A stretch of DNA of 32,419 bases from assembly GCA_020860515.1 (NCBI GenBank), contig JAJBUG010000071.1, positions 1-32,419 of the forward strand, given 5' to 3'. A program made the translations under genes and the position numbers. The notes under the pieces were generated by a model. The model did not search any database, was not told where the DNA came from, and saw only the letters and a program-made list of their open reading frames with translations. This document shows, one piece after another, positions 7,790 through 15,450 of the stretch (position 1 is the first letter of the stretch; the number at the start of each line of letters is the position of its first letter). The DNA comes from Bacteroidales bacterium. Its GTDB lineage: Bacteria > Bacteroidota > Bacteroidia > Bacteroidales > Muribaculaceae.

Positions 7790-8590
7790 TTACCAGCGGT
7801 TGATGATTTCAGCTTCGCGATAGCGGAAATAAGTCAAGGTGTAATTCAGAAGGCAGATTGCTCCCGAAACTACTAAGAGCAGGATAAAGTAGGGCGTGTC
7901 GTTAGGCTCATCGTCATAGAAAAGGCACCACGAACCATCAGAAATGCGCAGACACAGAATTCCAGTGGCAATAAGTCCATAGATCCATTGCAACAGGAAA
8001 AGTACACCAAAGGTGGTTACGACTGGTCGCTTGGGCCAAAGGATTCCTCCGAGCACAAATAGGGATTGGATTGCGGCAAATGAAGCAAGAGCTCCCCATA
8101 CGCTTTGTTGGGATAGAGCTGACCAGAAATCAAACATATGCCACACGCTAAATCCTGTTACAGTAATGCTCATCCAGATGCAGCGAAACATATTGATAAT
8201 TTCAAAACCTATGCAATATAATATAAAAGCCACTGGCACCATCATAAGCCAGCGCACAAGGTACTTCTCGAATTGGCTGGCTGGCAGCATTAGCGAGCTG
8301 ATGGCTGTAAGCTTATTGCTGAGTGGCTTGAAAATTTGAGATCCAGCCAAACACCAATAAATAGCCAAACCTATCCAAAACATTATACCCAGACTATTTG
8401 ACAAAGGGTCAGAATCGTTATAGGCTATATAAGTTCCGTTTAATCCAAACCTGAACACCAATATCCATAGTACCACGACCAGGACAATTCCAAGCACCAT
8501 GCCAAGAGTGGTGAAGTATTTCTTGCGTGATGTGTGCCATTGCTGATGACAAACATTTAGAAAGCGGTTAAAGTCAAATGTCTGATTCAT
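7790..8590 (-). CDS. Multispanning membrane protein, putative ABC permease
   Basis: The product is about 266 residues with roughly six hydrophobic segments (for example TLGMVLGIVLVVVLWILVF, GIMFWIGLAIYWCLA, and FILLLVVSGAICLLNYTLTYF near the end), so it is an inner membrane protein. No catalytic motif is seen. It lies between an ABC ATPase and a GntR regulator, the place taken by the permease in YtrA-type operons. A longer version would begin with a GTG at 8617, but the ATG at 8590 (MNQTFDFNRFL) is preferred. It overlaps the ATPase stop by 17 bases, a normal coupling arrangement. Confidence 0.75.
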   Translation of the reverse strand: MNQTFDFNRFLNVCHQQWHTSRKKYFTTLGMVLGIVLVVVLWILVFRFGLNGTYIAYNDSDPLSNSLGIMFWIGLAIYWCLAGSQIFKPLSNKLTAISSLMLPASQFEKYLVRWLMMVPVAFILYCIGFEIINMFRCIWMSITVTGFSVWHMFDFWSALSQQSVWGALASFAAIQSLFVLGGILWPKRPVVTTFGVLFLLQWIYGLIATGILCLRISDGSWCLFYDDEPNDTPYFILLLVVSGAICLLNYTLTYFRYREAEIINRW

Positions 8591-9437
8591 GATTGACAGG
8601 AGTTTTGAAGATTTCACGTGCGAGGTCAGGACGAGTGGTCACGAATTGGAATAGGGTCTCGAGGTTGACCATTGTTTCGATGCCATCTGGGTTGAATGTC
8701 ACGATATTTGTCCCATTGATTGATGGTTGGGCAAACAAGGCTTTTGCAATTTCGTCTTGATCGTTGGTCGATCCGAAGGCAAGGTGATCCATGATTGAGA
8801 TTAGACTTTGGTTGAGCAGCATTTCGTGCTCGTTCATGATCAGCACATGGTCGATGAGCTGACTGATGTCGGCCACTTGGTGGGTGGAAATAATCACTGT
8901 GCGATCCTCGGTCATGTTGCTGGCGATGAAGCTGCGGAAGTTGGCCTTGCTGGGAATGTCGAGGCCGTTGGTGGGTTCGTCCATGAGAAGCAGGGGAGTG
9001 TTAGCAGCAAGGGCTACGCACATATAGGCCTTTTTCTTCTGGCCAAGCGAAAGCTGCTGCAAGTTCATGTCGTGGTCGAAGCCGAACATATCCAAGTTGC
9101 GGTGCAGGTCCTCCACTGAGAATTTGGGATAGAAGGGCTGCAATACCTTAATATATTCACTGAGGGAGATGTTGGGCAATTCGAATTCCTCTGGCACAAG
9201 GAAGATGTCAGCCAAGGTTTCTGGCAAGCGGTGGCGAGTGTTCACATTATTATATAGCACATCGCCAGTCTTGGGGGTGAGAAGGCCGCATATTAGATAT
9301 AGGAGAGTGCTTTTGCCAGCTCCATTGGGACCTAAGAGGCCATACACGCCGCCGGGGGAGAGCTCGAGGTTGATATCCTCGAACACCGGCTTAGCCTGCT
9401 TGGGATAGCGGAAGGATAGATGATTGATCTTTAGCAT
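8574..9437 (-). CDS. ABC transporter ATP-binding protein (YtrB-like)
   Basis: The 287-residue protein carries Walker A GPNGAGKST (36-44), a modified signature LSLGQKKKAYMCVAL in place of LSGGQ, Walker B PLLLMDEPTNGLD and the switch histidine in VIISTHQVADI. About 70 residues follow the ATPase core and end at FKTPVNHESDI, a typical short C-terminal extension of this subfamily. It is the first gene of the minus-strand block, with a promoter and operator about 100 bases upstream. With the next gene it forms one transporter controlled by the GntR protein; in known YtrA systems these respond to cell envelope stress, but the cue here is unknown. Confidence 0.9.
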   Translation of the reverse strand: MLKINHLSFRYPKQAKPVFEDINLELSPGGVYGLLGPNGAGKSTLLYLICGLLTPKTGDVLYNNVNTRHRLPETLADIFLVPEEFELPNISLSEYIKVLQPFYPKFSVEDLHRNLDMFGFDHDMNLQQLSLGQKKKAYMCVALAANTPLLLMDEPTNGLDIPSKANFRSFIASNMTEDRTVIISTHQVADISQLIDHVLIMNEHEMLLNQSLISIMDHLAFGSTNDQDEIAKALFAQPSINGTNIVTFNPDGIETMVNLETLFQFVTTRPDLAREIFKTPVNHESDI

Positions 9438-9454
9438 AGCTGTTTGCTTTTAGT

Positions 9455-9520
9455 GGAGGGGACGCTTACGCGGACCCAACAGTGGCTTTAGTTGAAATTT
9501 TAGCAACGCAGGTGCGTTAC
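9455..9520 (-). promoter_or_regulatory. Structured 5' leader, copy 1 of the shared hairpin element
   Basis: Two hairpins lie in the predicted 5' UTR of the efflux block. The distal one is AACGCA-cc-TGCGTT on the minus strand (9505-9518), extended by two pairs. The proximal one is GGG-TC-CGC-GTAA-GCG-T-CCC (about 9457-9475), with a GNRA-type loop, 17 or so bases from the ATG at 9437. The proximal part recurs at 7355-7396 upstream of the gene at 7334. Confidence 0.5.
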
Positions 9521-9534
9521 TGTTTTAGATTAGT

Positions 9535-9558
9535 AGTGTATTAGTGTGCTAATACACT
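9535..9558. promoter_or_regulatory. Perfect palindromic operator, probable GntR site
   Basis: AGTGTATTAG, four bases (TGTG), then CTAATACACT form a perfect 10-bp inverted repeat. GTGTA...TACAC half-sites are typical of YtrA-like GntR operators. The palindrome directly abuts the -7 element of the promoter at 9559-9591 on the downstream side, so it covers the predicted start of transcription at about 9552-9555. This is a classic repressor position. Confidence 0.75.
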
Positions 9559-9591
9559 GCAAAGTTAATGCCATTTTTTTGAATTACCAAA
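9559..9591 (-). promoter_or_regulatory. Bacteroidetes-type promoter of the efflux block
   Basis: On the minus strand, TTTG (9591-9588) is followed by exactly 20 bases and then TAACTTTGC (9567-9559), matching the Bacteroidetes sigma-ABfr pattern of -33 and -7 elements. The region upstream is extremely A/T rich. It would drive the genes from 9437 downward. Confidence 0.8.
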
Positions 9592-9649
9592 TTTTTTTGA
9601 AAAAATTTTGAAAAAAATTCAAATTAAAAAGATCCACAATTAACTATTA

Positions 9650-9784
9650 TCACCGAATCCCGTATAGAACTATCACAAAGTAGCTCCGTAGGGGCTTTCA
9701 CCACGGAATCCCGTAGGGATTCTTCCTAATAGACTTCAATGTACTAACAAACACAAAATCGGTGCCAAAGGCACCGATTTTGTG
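9650..9784. repeat. Palindromic element, copy 2
   Basis: This element holds a degenerate arm (CACCGAATCCCGTATAGAAC at 9651-9670), a variant hairpin AGCTCC-GTA-GGGGCT (9682-9696), a 24-base stretch identical to copy 1 (9701-9724) and the same 14-bp hairpin with loop AAA instead of TTA (9753-9783). The right-hand inverted arm of copy 1 is missing. On the minus strand the last hairpin lies about 70 bases past the sigma factor stop and ends in TTTTGTGTTTG, so it probably terminates that transcript. Confidence 0.8.
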
Positions 9785-9852
9785 GGGGAAAAGGGAATAT
9801 TAAAATCTATTTTTTTGCCTAAATTGGCCTAAATATGAACTTTTAATATGGT

Positions 9853-10359
9853 TTAATTGTTGTAATCGGCGAATCTCTCCTGGAGTTTCTTGCGAGCGAA
9901 GAAGATGCGGCTCTTCACTGTGCCGAGCGGGAGATTCATCTTGGCTGCAATTTCATTGTACTTGTAGCCAGCCACGTGCATTGAAAAAGGAATGCGGTAG
10001 TCATCCGAGAACTCATTGATGGCATCAGTAATCTCTTGTGCAGTGTAGCTGCCCTCGGGAGCTGTAAGGCCTGAATCCTGGGAAAGGTTGAGATGATATA
10101 GGTTTTCAGTAGTGTCGACAATAGTGGCGGCACGGCTGGCACGGCGATAATTGTTGATAAACAAATTGCGCATAATCGTGAACACCCACCCCTTGAAGTT
10201 GGTGTTATCGGTGTACTTGTCTTGATTGTTCAGGGCCTTGAGAGTGGTATCCTGAAGGAGGTCGTATGCATCATCCCTGTTAGAAGTCAGCATATAAGCG
10301 AAGTTCAGCAGGTTCGACTGAAGATTCATCAGATTGGTTTGGAAGGTATCGGCTTTCAT
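9853..10359 (-). CDS. ECF-type RNA polymerase sigma factor
   Basis: The 168-residue protein has sigma region 2 (LLNFAYMLTSNRDDAYDLLQDTTLKAL and GWVFTIMRNLFINNYRR, about 17-80) and region 4 with its helix-turn-helix (YNEIAAKMNLPLGTVKSRIFFARKKL, about 137-163), and nothing else. It is therefore a group 4 sigma factor. No anti-sigma gene is found next to it: downstream is a repeat and the efflux block, upstream a long A/T-rich gap. Its activation signal is not visible. The ATG at 10359 fits the start of region 2. Its own promoter region contains an inverted repeat, suggesting regulation by another DNA-binding protein. Confidence 0.92.
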   Translation of the reverse strand: MKADTFQTNLMNLQSNLLNFAYMLTSNRDDAYDLLQDTTLKALNNQDKYTDNTNFKGWVFTIMRNLFINNYRRASRAATIVDTTENLYHLNLSQDSGLTAPEGSYTAQEITDAINEFSDDYRIPFSMHVAGYKYNEIAAKMNLPLGTVKSRIFFARKKLQERFADYNN

Positions 10360-10449
10360 GATTGTAAAATTTTATTGGTTGAAACTTGAATTTTGGATCA
10401 TCATTCACATTGATTGTTTTGATGGTTCTTGGTTTTGTCTTTCGACATA

Positions 10450-10482
10450 GCAAAGTTAATACAGAAAAATCCGTATTGAAAA
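10450..10482 (-). promoter_or_regulatory. Promoter of the sigma factor gene with embedded inverted repeat
   Basis: TAACTTTGC (10458-10450 on the minus strand) is a perfect -7 element; 20 bases upstream is TTTT, a weak -33. The spacer contains AATAC (10458-10462) and GTATT (10473-10477) as an inverted repeat, a possible repressor or activator site. The leader to the ATG at 10359 would be about 85 bases. Confidence 0.6.
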
Positions 10483-10702
10483 TTTTAAACGTTAACAAAT
10501 GCAAATTTCAAATAGAAATGTGAATTTTGTATTTAATATATTGAATATTAATATTTTATAATTGTTACAAAGTGTTACAAAAATGCCACATTTGGAGATT
10601 TTGTATAAATTGTAACAAATTGCAAAGATTATGTAATCGTTCAATTTAAGCCTATTTTAGTGTTAAATTGGCAGAAATAGTGTGTAGGTGGAGAATTTTT
10701 TG
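10483..10702. other. A/T-rich intergenic region between divergent promoters
   Basis: No gene is seen here. The stretch is very A/T rich and contains TTGTTACAA and TGTTACAA (about 10563-10581) and TTGTAACAA (about 10610-10618), three near-palindromic related motifs upstream of lptD that may be regulator sites. Confidence 0.4.
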
Positions 10703-10710
10703 TAATTTTG
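10703..10710 (+). promoter_or_regulatory. -7 element of the lptD promoter
   Basis: TAATTTTG matches TAnnTTTG. No convincing TTTG lies 19-20 bases upstream, so the -33 is weak or absent. Transcription would begin near 10716. Confidence 0.5.
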
Positions 10711-10736
10711 TAGCCGATTTCCATGTTGTACGAAAT

Positions 10737-13700
10737 TTGAGACATATACTCATATATATAATAGCCATAACGGCAGCCTTGCTTTTCGCCGCTTGCGCTG
10801 CAACTAACCGTCACCGAGAGTCTGCTCATCAGGCTGCTCCCAGTGTGGCGCATCCTAATGTCGAGGCAAAAGACAGCATGGCAGGAATCTCAACCAGGCC
10901 ATTAGCTCCCCTTGACTCAGTGATAGAGCATTGGGACGAGATTGCTGACCGCATGCGAGCCGATAGCCTTGAGATGGATTCTTTGATAGCTGAGCCCGAC
11001 AAGTTGGCAGCTTTGGCCGACAGTGTGGCAACAAAGATGTTTCCCACGAAATTCCCAATCGACAGCCTGATGGCAGTGGCCGATAGCTTAAAAAGTATTG
11101 GGGATACTCTGCGCTATGACAGCCTGATGGCAGTTGTGGACAGCTTGAAGAAAATTCCTGTAGATTTGCCAAAGAAAGAAAGGCCAAATCCCTTTGCGGT
11201 GAATGGACCCTCGAGAATAAGGAAAGAGAAGGTGGACTTGGATGCTCAGGTTACATTCTCAAGCTCCGATTCTATGATAGTAGTGCGTCGTGACTCTGCC
11301 TATATGTATGGCAAGGGCAATGTGGTATATGGGGATCTTAAGCTCGATGCTGACAACATACAGATGGACCTGACTAAGAGCACAGTGTTTGCAGTGGGTA
11401 CGACCGACAGTGTGGGCAATATCATAGGCAAGCCCATATTTAATGAGAAAGGCACCGACTATGAGGCTGCCACAATGGAGTACAACTTCAAGACTAAGAA
11501 AGGCTTTATCACCAACGTAGTTACCCAGCAAGGCGAAGGCTATGTAAGCGGTGGCACTACCAAGAAGGGTCCGGACAATGACTATTTCTTGAAGGATGCC
11601 AAGTACACCACTTGTGACGACCATGATTGTCCTCACTTCTATTTCCAAATGACCAAGGCCAAGATGGTGCCAGGCAAGAATGTGGTAATGGGGCCCGCCT
11701 ATATGGTGTTGGCAGGACTTCCGTTGCCTATCGCAGTGCCATTTGGTTTTTTCCCATTCACCGACAAGTACTCATCAGGCGTGATAGTGCCTACATTCGG
11801 CGATGATTACAACCGAGGCTTCTATCTGAGTGACGGTGGCTATTATTTCGCGATAAGTGATAATATTGACCTGTCGCTTACGGGAGAAATTTACACCAAG
11901 GGAAGCTGGGGTCTGAGAGCACAATCGAGCTATACCAAGCGATACAAGTACAATGGCAGCTTCAACGTCAGCTATCTGAAGTCGATTTACGGCGAGAAGG
12001 GGAGTCCTGATTATTCGGCTTCGACCAACTTCCAGATCCTGTGGAGCCATAGCCAAGATTCAAAGGCCAACCCCAATATGAGCCTTTCGGCAAGCGTCAA
12101 CTTCACCACAAGCGGCTATACCAGAAACAACCTTGGGTCTTACTATTCCAGTGCTTTCACTGAGAATACTAAGAGTAGCACGGTAAATATGACCTACCGT
12201 TTCCCCAACTCTAAATGGTCAGTTTCGACAACGATGAACATTTCGCAGCGCACCCAGGACTCCACGCTCGCTGTGTCGTTCCCCAACTTTACGGTGACGA
12301 TGAGTCAGGTGTATCCTTTCAAGCGCAAGAAGGCTGTAGGGGATGAGAAATGGTATGAGAAAATCAAGATTTCATACAGTGGACAATTCCAAAATTCATT
12401 GACAGCGAAGCAGGACGAATTTTTTAAAAAATCACTGATCAAGGACTGGCGCAATGGCATGAAGCACAGCATGCCTATATCAGCAACATTCAATGTGGCG
12501 AAATATATCAATATTACACCTTCGATAAGTCTCACTGATCGCATGTACACTACCAAGGTGAAGCGACATTGGGATGAGGTGAATGGCATTGAGGCATGCG
12601 ATACGACGTACAGCCTGTACAATGTGTGGGATTTTACGGCATCCGTATCATTGGATACCAAGATTTATGGTTTCTTCCAGCCTTTGCCTTTCCTGGGCAA
12701 CAAGGTGAAGATGATTCGACATGTGTTGACACCGACCATATCATTCAATGCTTCGCCTGACTTCGGTTCGCCTTTCTTTGGCTACTATGGCAGATACATG
12801 AAGCCGCAGAGCGATGGCACCTACATAGAGAATGTATATTCGATGTTCCCCAATTCGCTTTATGGAGTGCCAAGCCAAGGCAAGACGGGATCGGTGAGCG
12901 TGTCGCTTGCCAACAATTTGGAGATGAAAGTGCGTAGCAGCAACGACTCGGTGAGTGAGGACAAGAAGATTTCACTGATTGAAAACCTAACGCTCTCTCA
13001 GAGTTATAACTTTGCAGCTGACTCGTTGAGATTATCGGACTTGAGCACTTCGATGCTTCTGCGATTGACCAAGGGTTTCAATCTCAACCTGAGCGCCACA
13101 TGGGATGTTTACACCTATGCGCTTAATAGCTATGGCAATCCTGTGCGCGTGAACAAACTACGCATAGCCAGCGGCAAAGGTTACGGACGATTGAGAAGCA
13201 CTGGCACGTCTTTCTCATACAATTTCAATAACGATACTTTCAAAAAACTCTTTGGCAAGGGTAAAGACAAGGACAAGAAAGGAAAGGGCGATGAGGACGA
13301 GGATGATGACAATTGGGGCGACGATGGCATGACTAACAATCGGCGCAACCAACGCAAGGAAAAAGAAGAAGATGTGCTGAACGATGATGGCTATCTGGCA
13401 TGGAGCGTGCCTTGGAACTTGTCGGTAAACTATTCGATCAACTATGGCTACGGCTCATTCAATAAGGAAAAGCTGGAGTATGATGGAAAGGTGACGCAGA
13501 ATTTGAGTTTTTCGGGCAATATTAGGCCAACGAAAAATTGGAACTTCTCATTCTCGTGCAGTTACAATTTCGATACTCACAAGATAGCCTACATGAATTG
13601 CAACTTGTCGCGCGACTTGCATTGCTTCACGATGACTGCATCGTTTGTGCCAGTGGGACCATATAAGAGCTACAACTTCCACATTGCAGTGAAGTCATCA

Positions 13701-13763
13701 CTATTGTCGGATTTCAAGTACGACAAGCGTTCGAGCCGCAGCAATGGCGTGACATGGTATTAG
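10737..13763 (+). CDS. lptD: LptD-like lipopolysaccharide assembly outer membrane protein
   Basis: The product, about 1008 residues from the TTG at 10737, starts with a signal peptide (RHILIYIIAITAALLFAACAA). Next comes a Ser/Asp/Leu-rich linker with a repeated DSLMAVxDSLK, then an OstA-type periplasmic domain (GKGNVVYGDLKLDADNIQMDL) and the LptD turn region (FFPFTDKYSSGVIVPTFGDD). The remainder alternates like a large beta barrel. A low-complexity charged insert of about 45 residues (about 13255-13390) is probably an extracellular or periplasmic loop. It inserts LPS at the outer leaflet. The start is uncertain: the frame is open from 10668, but that lies upstream of the promoter. The nearby ATG at 10723 is out of frame and stops at 10740, overlapping the TTG. 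Confidence 0.85.
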   Translation: MRHILIYIIAITAALLFAACAATNRHRESAHQAAPSVAHPNVEAKDSMAGISTRPLAPLDSVIEHWDEIADRMRADSLEMDSLIAEPDKLAALADSVATKMFPTKFPIDSLMAVADSLKSIGDTLRYDSLMAVVDSLKKIPVDLPKKERPNPFAVNGPSRIRKEKVDLDAQVTFSSSDSMIVVRRDSAYMYGKGNVVYGDLKLDADNIQMDLTKSTVFAVGTTDSVGNIIGKPIFNEKGTDYEAATMEYNFKTKKGFITNVVTQQGEGYVSGGTTKKGPDNDYFLKDAKYTTCDDHDCPHFYFQMTKAKMVPGKNVVMGPAYMVLAGLPLPIAVPFGFFPFTDKYSSGVIVPTFGDDYNRGFYLSDGGYYFAISDNIDLSLTGEIYTKGSWGLRAQSSYTKRYKYNGSFNVSYLKSIYGEKGSPDYSASTNFQILWSHSQDSKANPNMSLSASVNFTTSGYTRNNLGSYYSSAFTENTKSSTVNMTYRFPNSKWSVSTTMNISQRTQDSTLAVSFPNFTVTMSQVYPFKRKKAVGDEKWYEKIKISYSGQFQNSLTAKQDEFFKKSLIKDWRNGMKHSMPISATFNVAKYINITPSISLTDRMYTTKVKRHWDEVNGIEACDTTYSLYNVWDFTASVSLDTKIYGFFQPLPFLGNKVKMIRHVLTPTISFNASPDFGSPFFGYYGRYMKPQSDGTYIENVYSMFPNSLYGVPSQGKTGSVSVSLANNLEMKVRSSNDSVSEDKKISLIENLTLSQSYNFAADSLRLSDLSTSMLLRLTKGFNLNLSATWDVYTYALNSYGNPVRVNKLRIASGKGYGRLRSTGTSFSYNFNNDTFKKLFGKGKDKDKKGKGDEDEDDDNWGDDGMTNNRRNQRKEKEEDVLNDDGYLAWSVPWNLSVNYSINYGYGSFNKEKLEYDGKVTQNLSFSGNIRPTKNWNFSFSCSYNFDTHKIAYMNCNLSRDLHCFTMTASFVPVGPYKSYNFHIAVKSSLLSDFKYDKRSSRSNGVTWY

Positions 13764-13806
13764 CGAAAAGGATGAGAGGATAAACCGATGAAAGGATAGA
13801 GCGCAA

Positions 13807-14913
13807 GTGGTACAGTATTATAATCCTGAGAATGATTTGGCCTTGGCGGCAGGATATGCCAACTATACGCCGCCAATGGCGGCTCAGCGGCTACGCAAGG
13901 CTGGCGAGATGCTGCCCATGTGGTATGGCAAGCCTGGCGATCAGGTGCTGTGCTTTGGCGTAAATGCGCGATGGTGGGACACTATGACTGAGAAATTCTG
14001 GTTGGAAACTCGAATTTGGGACCATGAATGCGACCGAAATATACCATCTCCATGGGGCTGGTCATTGCCTGTAAGAGATTATTATCTTGACCTTGGCTTT
14101 ACATTGGGAATACCCTCGGATAAAGACATTGAGAAGATTAGAGAGTTGTCGCATCGCCGCACAGCAGCAGCCCTGGGGACAACCTTACGAGAGACTTTGC
14201 CAGACATGCCTCTGACAGAGCCCGCAATCGAGGCTAAGACTATTGCCGAGGTTGAGCAAGCTATAGCTTGGCATGGGGGCCAGGTTATGGTGAAATTTCC
14301 ATGGAGCAGCAGCGGGCGAGGACTGGCTAACAGTCGCTTGATGGGAATTGACAAGACTTTGCGAATGGCACAGGAGAGCATTAGCAAGCAGGGGAGCGTG
14401 ATGGTGGAGCCATTGCACGAGAGGTCATTAGATTTTGCTCTCTTGTTTGAATGTCGCGGGGGGGATGGGTGCTTATGTCATGGAACCTCAGTATTTGCTA
14501 CAGATGAACGTGGCAAATACATTGGCAATATGATTGCAAGCGAGAGCGACCGCAGAGCTGAGATTGGCAAACATATTGATTTGGGTATAATCAGAGAAGT
14601 GGAGCAAACTATTTGGAAGTGGCTGATAAAGAATGTAGGCCCATATTATGAAGGGATACTGGGAGTTGATATGATGGTCACAACCGATGGGAAGCTTGAC
14701 CCATGTGTGGAGCTGAATCTGCGTAAGACCATGGGATGGGTGGCAAAACGCTTTTCTGATGACCATTTGACCCCTGGAGTACGCGGTACACTGCGTGTGT
14801 TGCCTGGGGAGTACAGGGCGGCGGAAGCGATAGTAGAGAATCACAGAATGGTAGCCGGAGAGCTGGCTCTGACACCAGCTAATCCATATTTCACATTCTT
14901 GGTAAAAATATGA
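13807..14913 (+). CDS. ATP-grasp-like protein of unknown substrate
   Basis: The 368-residue protein begins with GTG (VQYYNPENDLALAAGYANYTPP). Its middle and end look like an ATP-grasp fold: a lysine strand and glycine-rich loop (VMVKFPWSSSGRGLA, about 160-174), an EP-L strand (MVEPLHERSLDFALLFE), and a late metal-binding block (GILGVDMMV and CVELNLRKTMGWVAKRF, about 283-316) where acidic and Asn residues would bind Mg-ATP. The substrate is not evident; ATP-grasp enzymes usually ligate a carboxylate to an amine or thiol. It follows lptD by 43 bases on the same strand and may be cotranscribed, but an envelope role is only an inference. The gene has no signal peptide, so it is cytoplasmic. Confidence 0.6.
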   Translation: MVQYYNPENDLALAAGYANYTPPMAAQRLRKAGEMLPMWYGKPGDQVLCFGVNARWWDTMTEKFWLETRIWDHECDRNIPSPWGWSLPVRDYYLDLGFTLGIPSDKDIEKIRELSHRRTAAALGTTLRETLPDMPLTEPAIEAKTIAEVEQAIAWHGGQVMVKFPWSSSGRGLANSRLMGIDKTLRMAQESISKQGSVMVEPLHERSLDFALLFECRGGDGCLCHGTSVFATDERGKYIGNMIASESDRRAEIGKHIDLGIIREVEQTIWKWLIKNVGPYYEGILGVDMMVTTDGKLDPCVELNLRKTMGWVAKRFSDDHLTPGVRGTLRVLPGEYRAAEAIVENHRMVAGELALTPANPYFTFLVKI

Positions 14914-14926
14914 GACAAAATATATA

Positions 14927-14954
14927 AGCGGCGGGGCCAAGAGGCTCCGCCGCT
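14927..14954. terminator. GC-rich hairpin between convergent genes
   Basis: AGCGGCGGGGCC, AAGA loop, GGCTCCGCCGCT form a strong stem with one G/T irregularity. The minus strand continues with TTATATATTTTG and the plus strand has no T run. It most likely ends the winged-helix transcript and may also stop the convergent ATP-grasp transcript. Confidence 0.65.
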
Positions 14955-14975
14955 CGAATGATGTTAGCAGTGTGA

Positions 14976-15191
14976 TTAGTTACGCTCAAGGGTGATGATG
15001 AGCTCCTTGGGATCTTCGGGATCAACGTCGATCATGAGCTTACCCTCGCGAGCGAGCCAGCCAATGGCGGCAAACAACTCTTTGTCCTTAAGCTTGGCAG
15101 CTTTTTTGAGCTGTTTTGTACCCATAGCTTCTGCATCGTTGAGCACGGTCCAAACGGTGCCGGCATTTGCTCCAATTGTGTCGCAATTCAT
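14976..15191 (-). CDS. Small winged helix-turn-helix protein (DUF2582-like)
   Basis: The 71-residue protein consists of a single winged helix: an N-terminal helix (GANAGTVWTVLNDA), a helix-turn-helix (GTKQLKKAAKLKDKELFAAIGWLAREGKL) and a two-strand wing (LMIDVDPEDPKELIITLERN). This is the layout of the DUF2582 winged-helix family, common as a single small protein in Bacteroidetes. Its targets are unknown; no adjacent operon suggests one. It has its own promoter at 15260-15292 and ends at a strong hairpin, so it is a monocistronic unit with a leader of about 65 bases. Confidence 0.8.
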   Translation of the reverse strand: MNCDTIGANAGTVWTVLNDAEAMGTKQLKKAAKLKDKELFAAIGWLAREGKLMIDVDPEDPKELIITLERN

Positions 15192-15259
15192 AACTGTTCT
15201 TTATTTATGTTAGACAATTATTTTGGTTATTTTTTGATATCGATATATTTAAAATTTGT

Positions 15260-15292
15260 GCAAATATACACATTTTTCTTGTATCCAACAAT
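15260..15292 (-). promoter_or_regulatory. Promoter of the winged-helix gene
   Basis: On the minus strand TATATTTGC (15268-15260) fits the -7 consensus, and ATTG lies 20 bases upstream as a -33. The rest of the gap up to rsgA (15293-15434) is A/T rich with nothing recognisable. Confidence 0.6.
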
Positions 15293-15450
15293 AAAATGTA
15301 CGATTTTCTGTTAAAAACCTGCCATAAAGTTATCAATTATAGCAAAATTGGCAACCTTTTATGCAAATTTAGCTTACTTTTATGTAGTAACAATTTTAGC
15401 ACTTAAAAAGTTTTTTTATTTCCGAGATTTGTTGTAATTTTACGTGATAA

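Noticed and set aside
10668..10736. Extension of lptD to the upstream TTG at 10668
   Set aside because: It lies upstream of the best -7 element and would bury the signal peptide behind about 23 residues.
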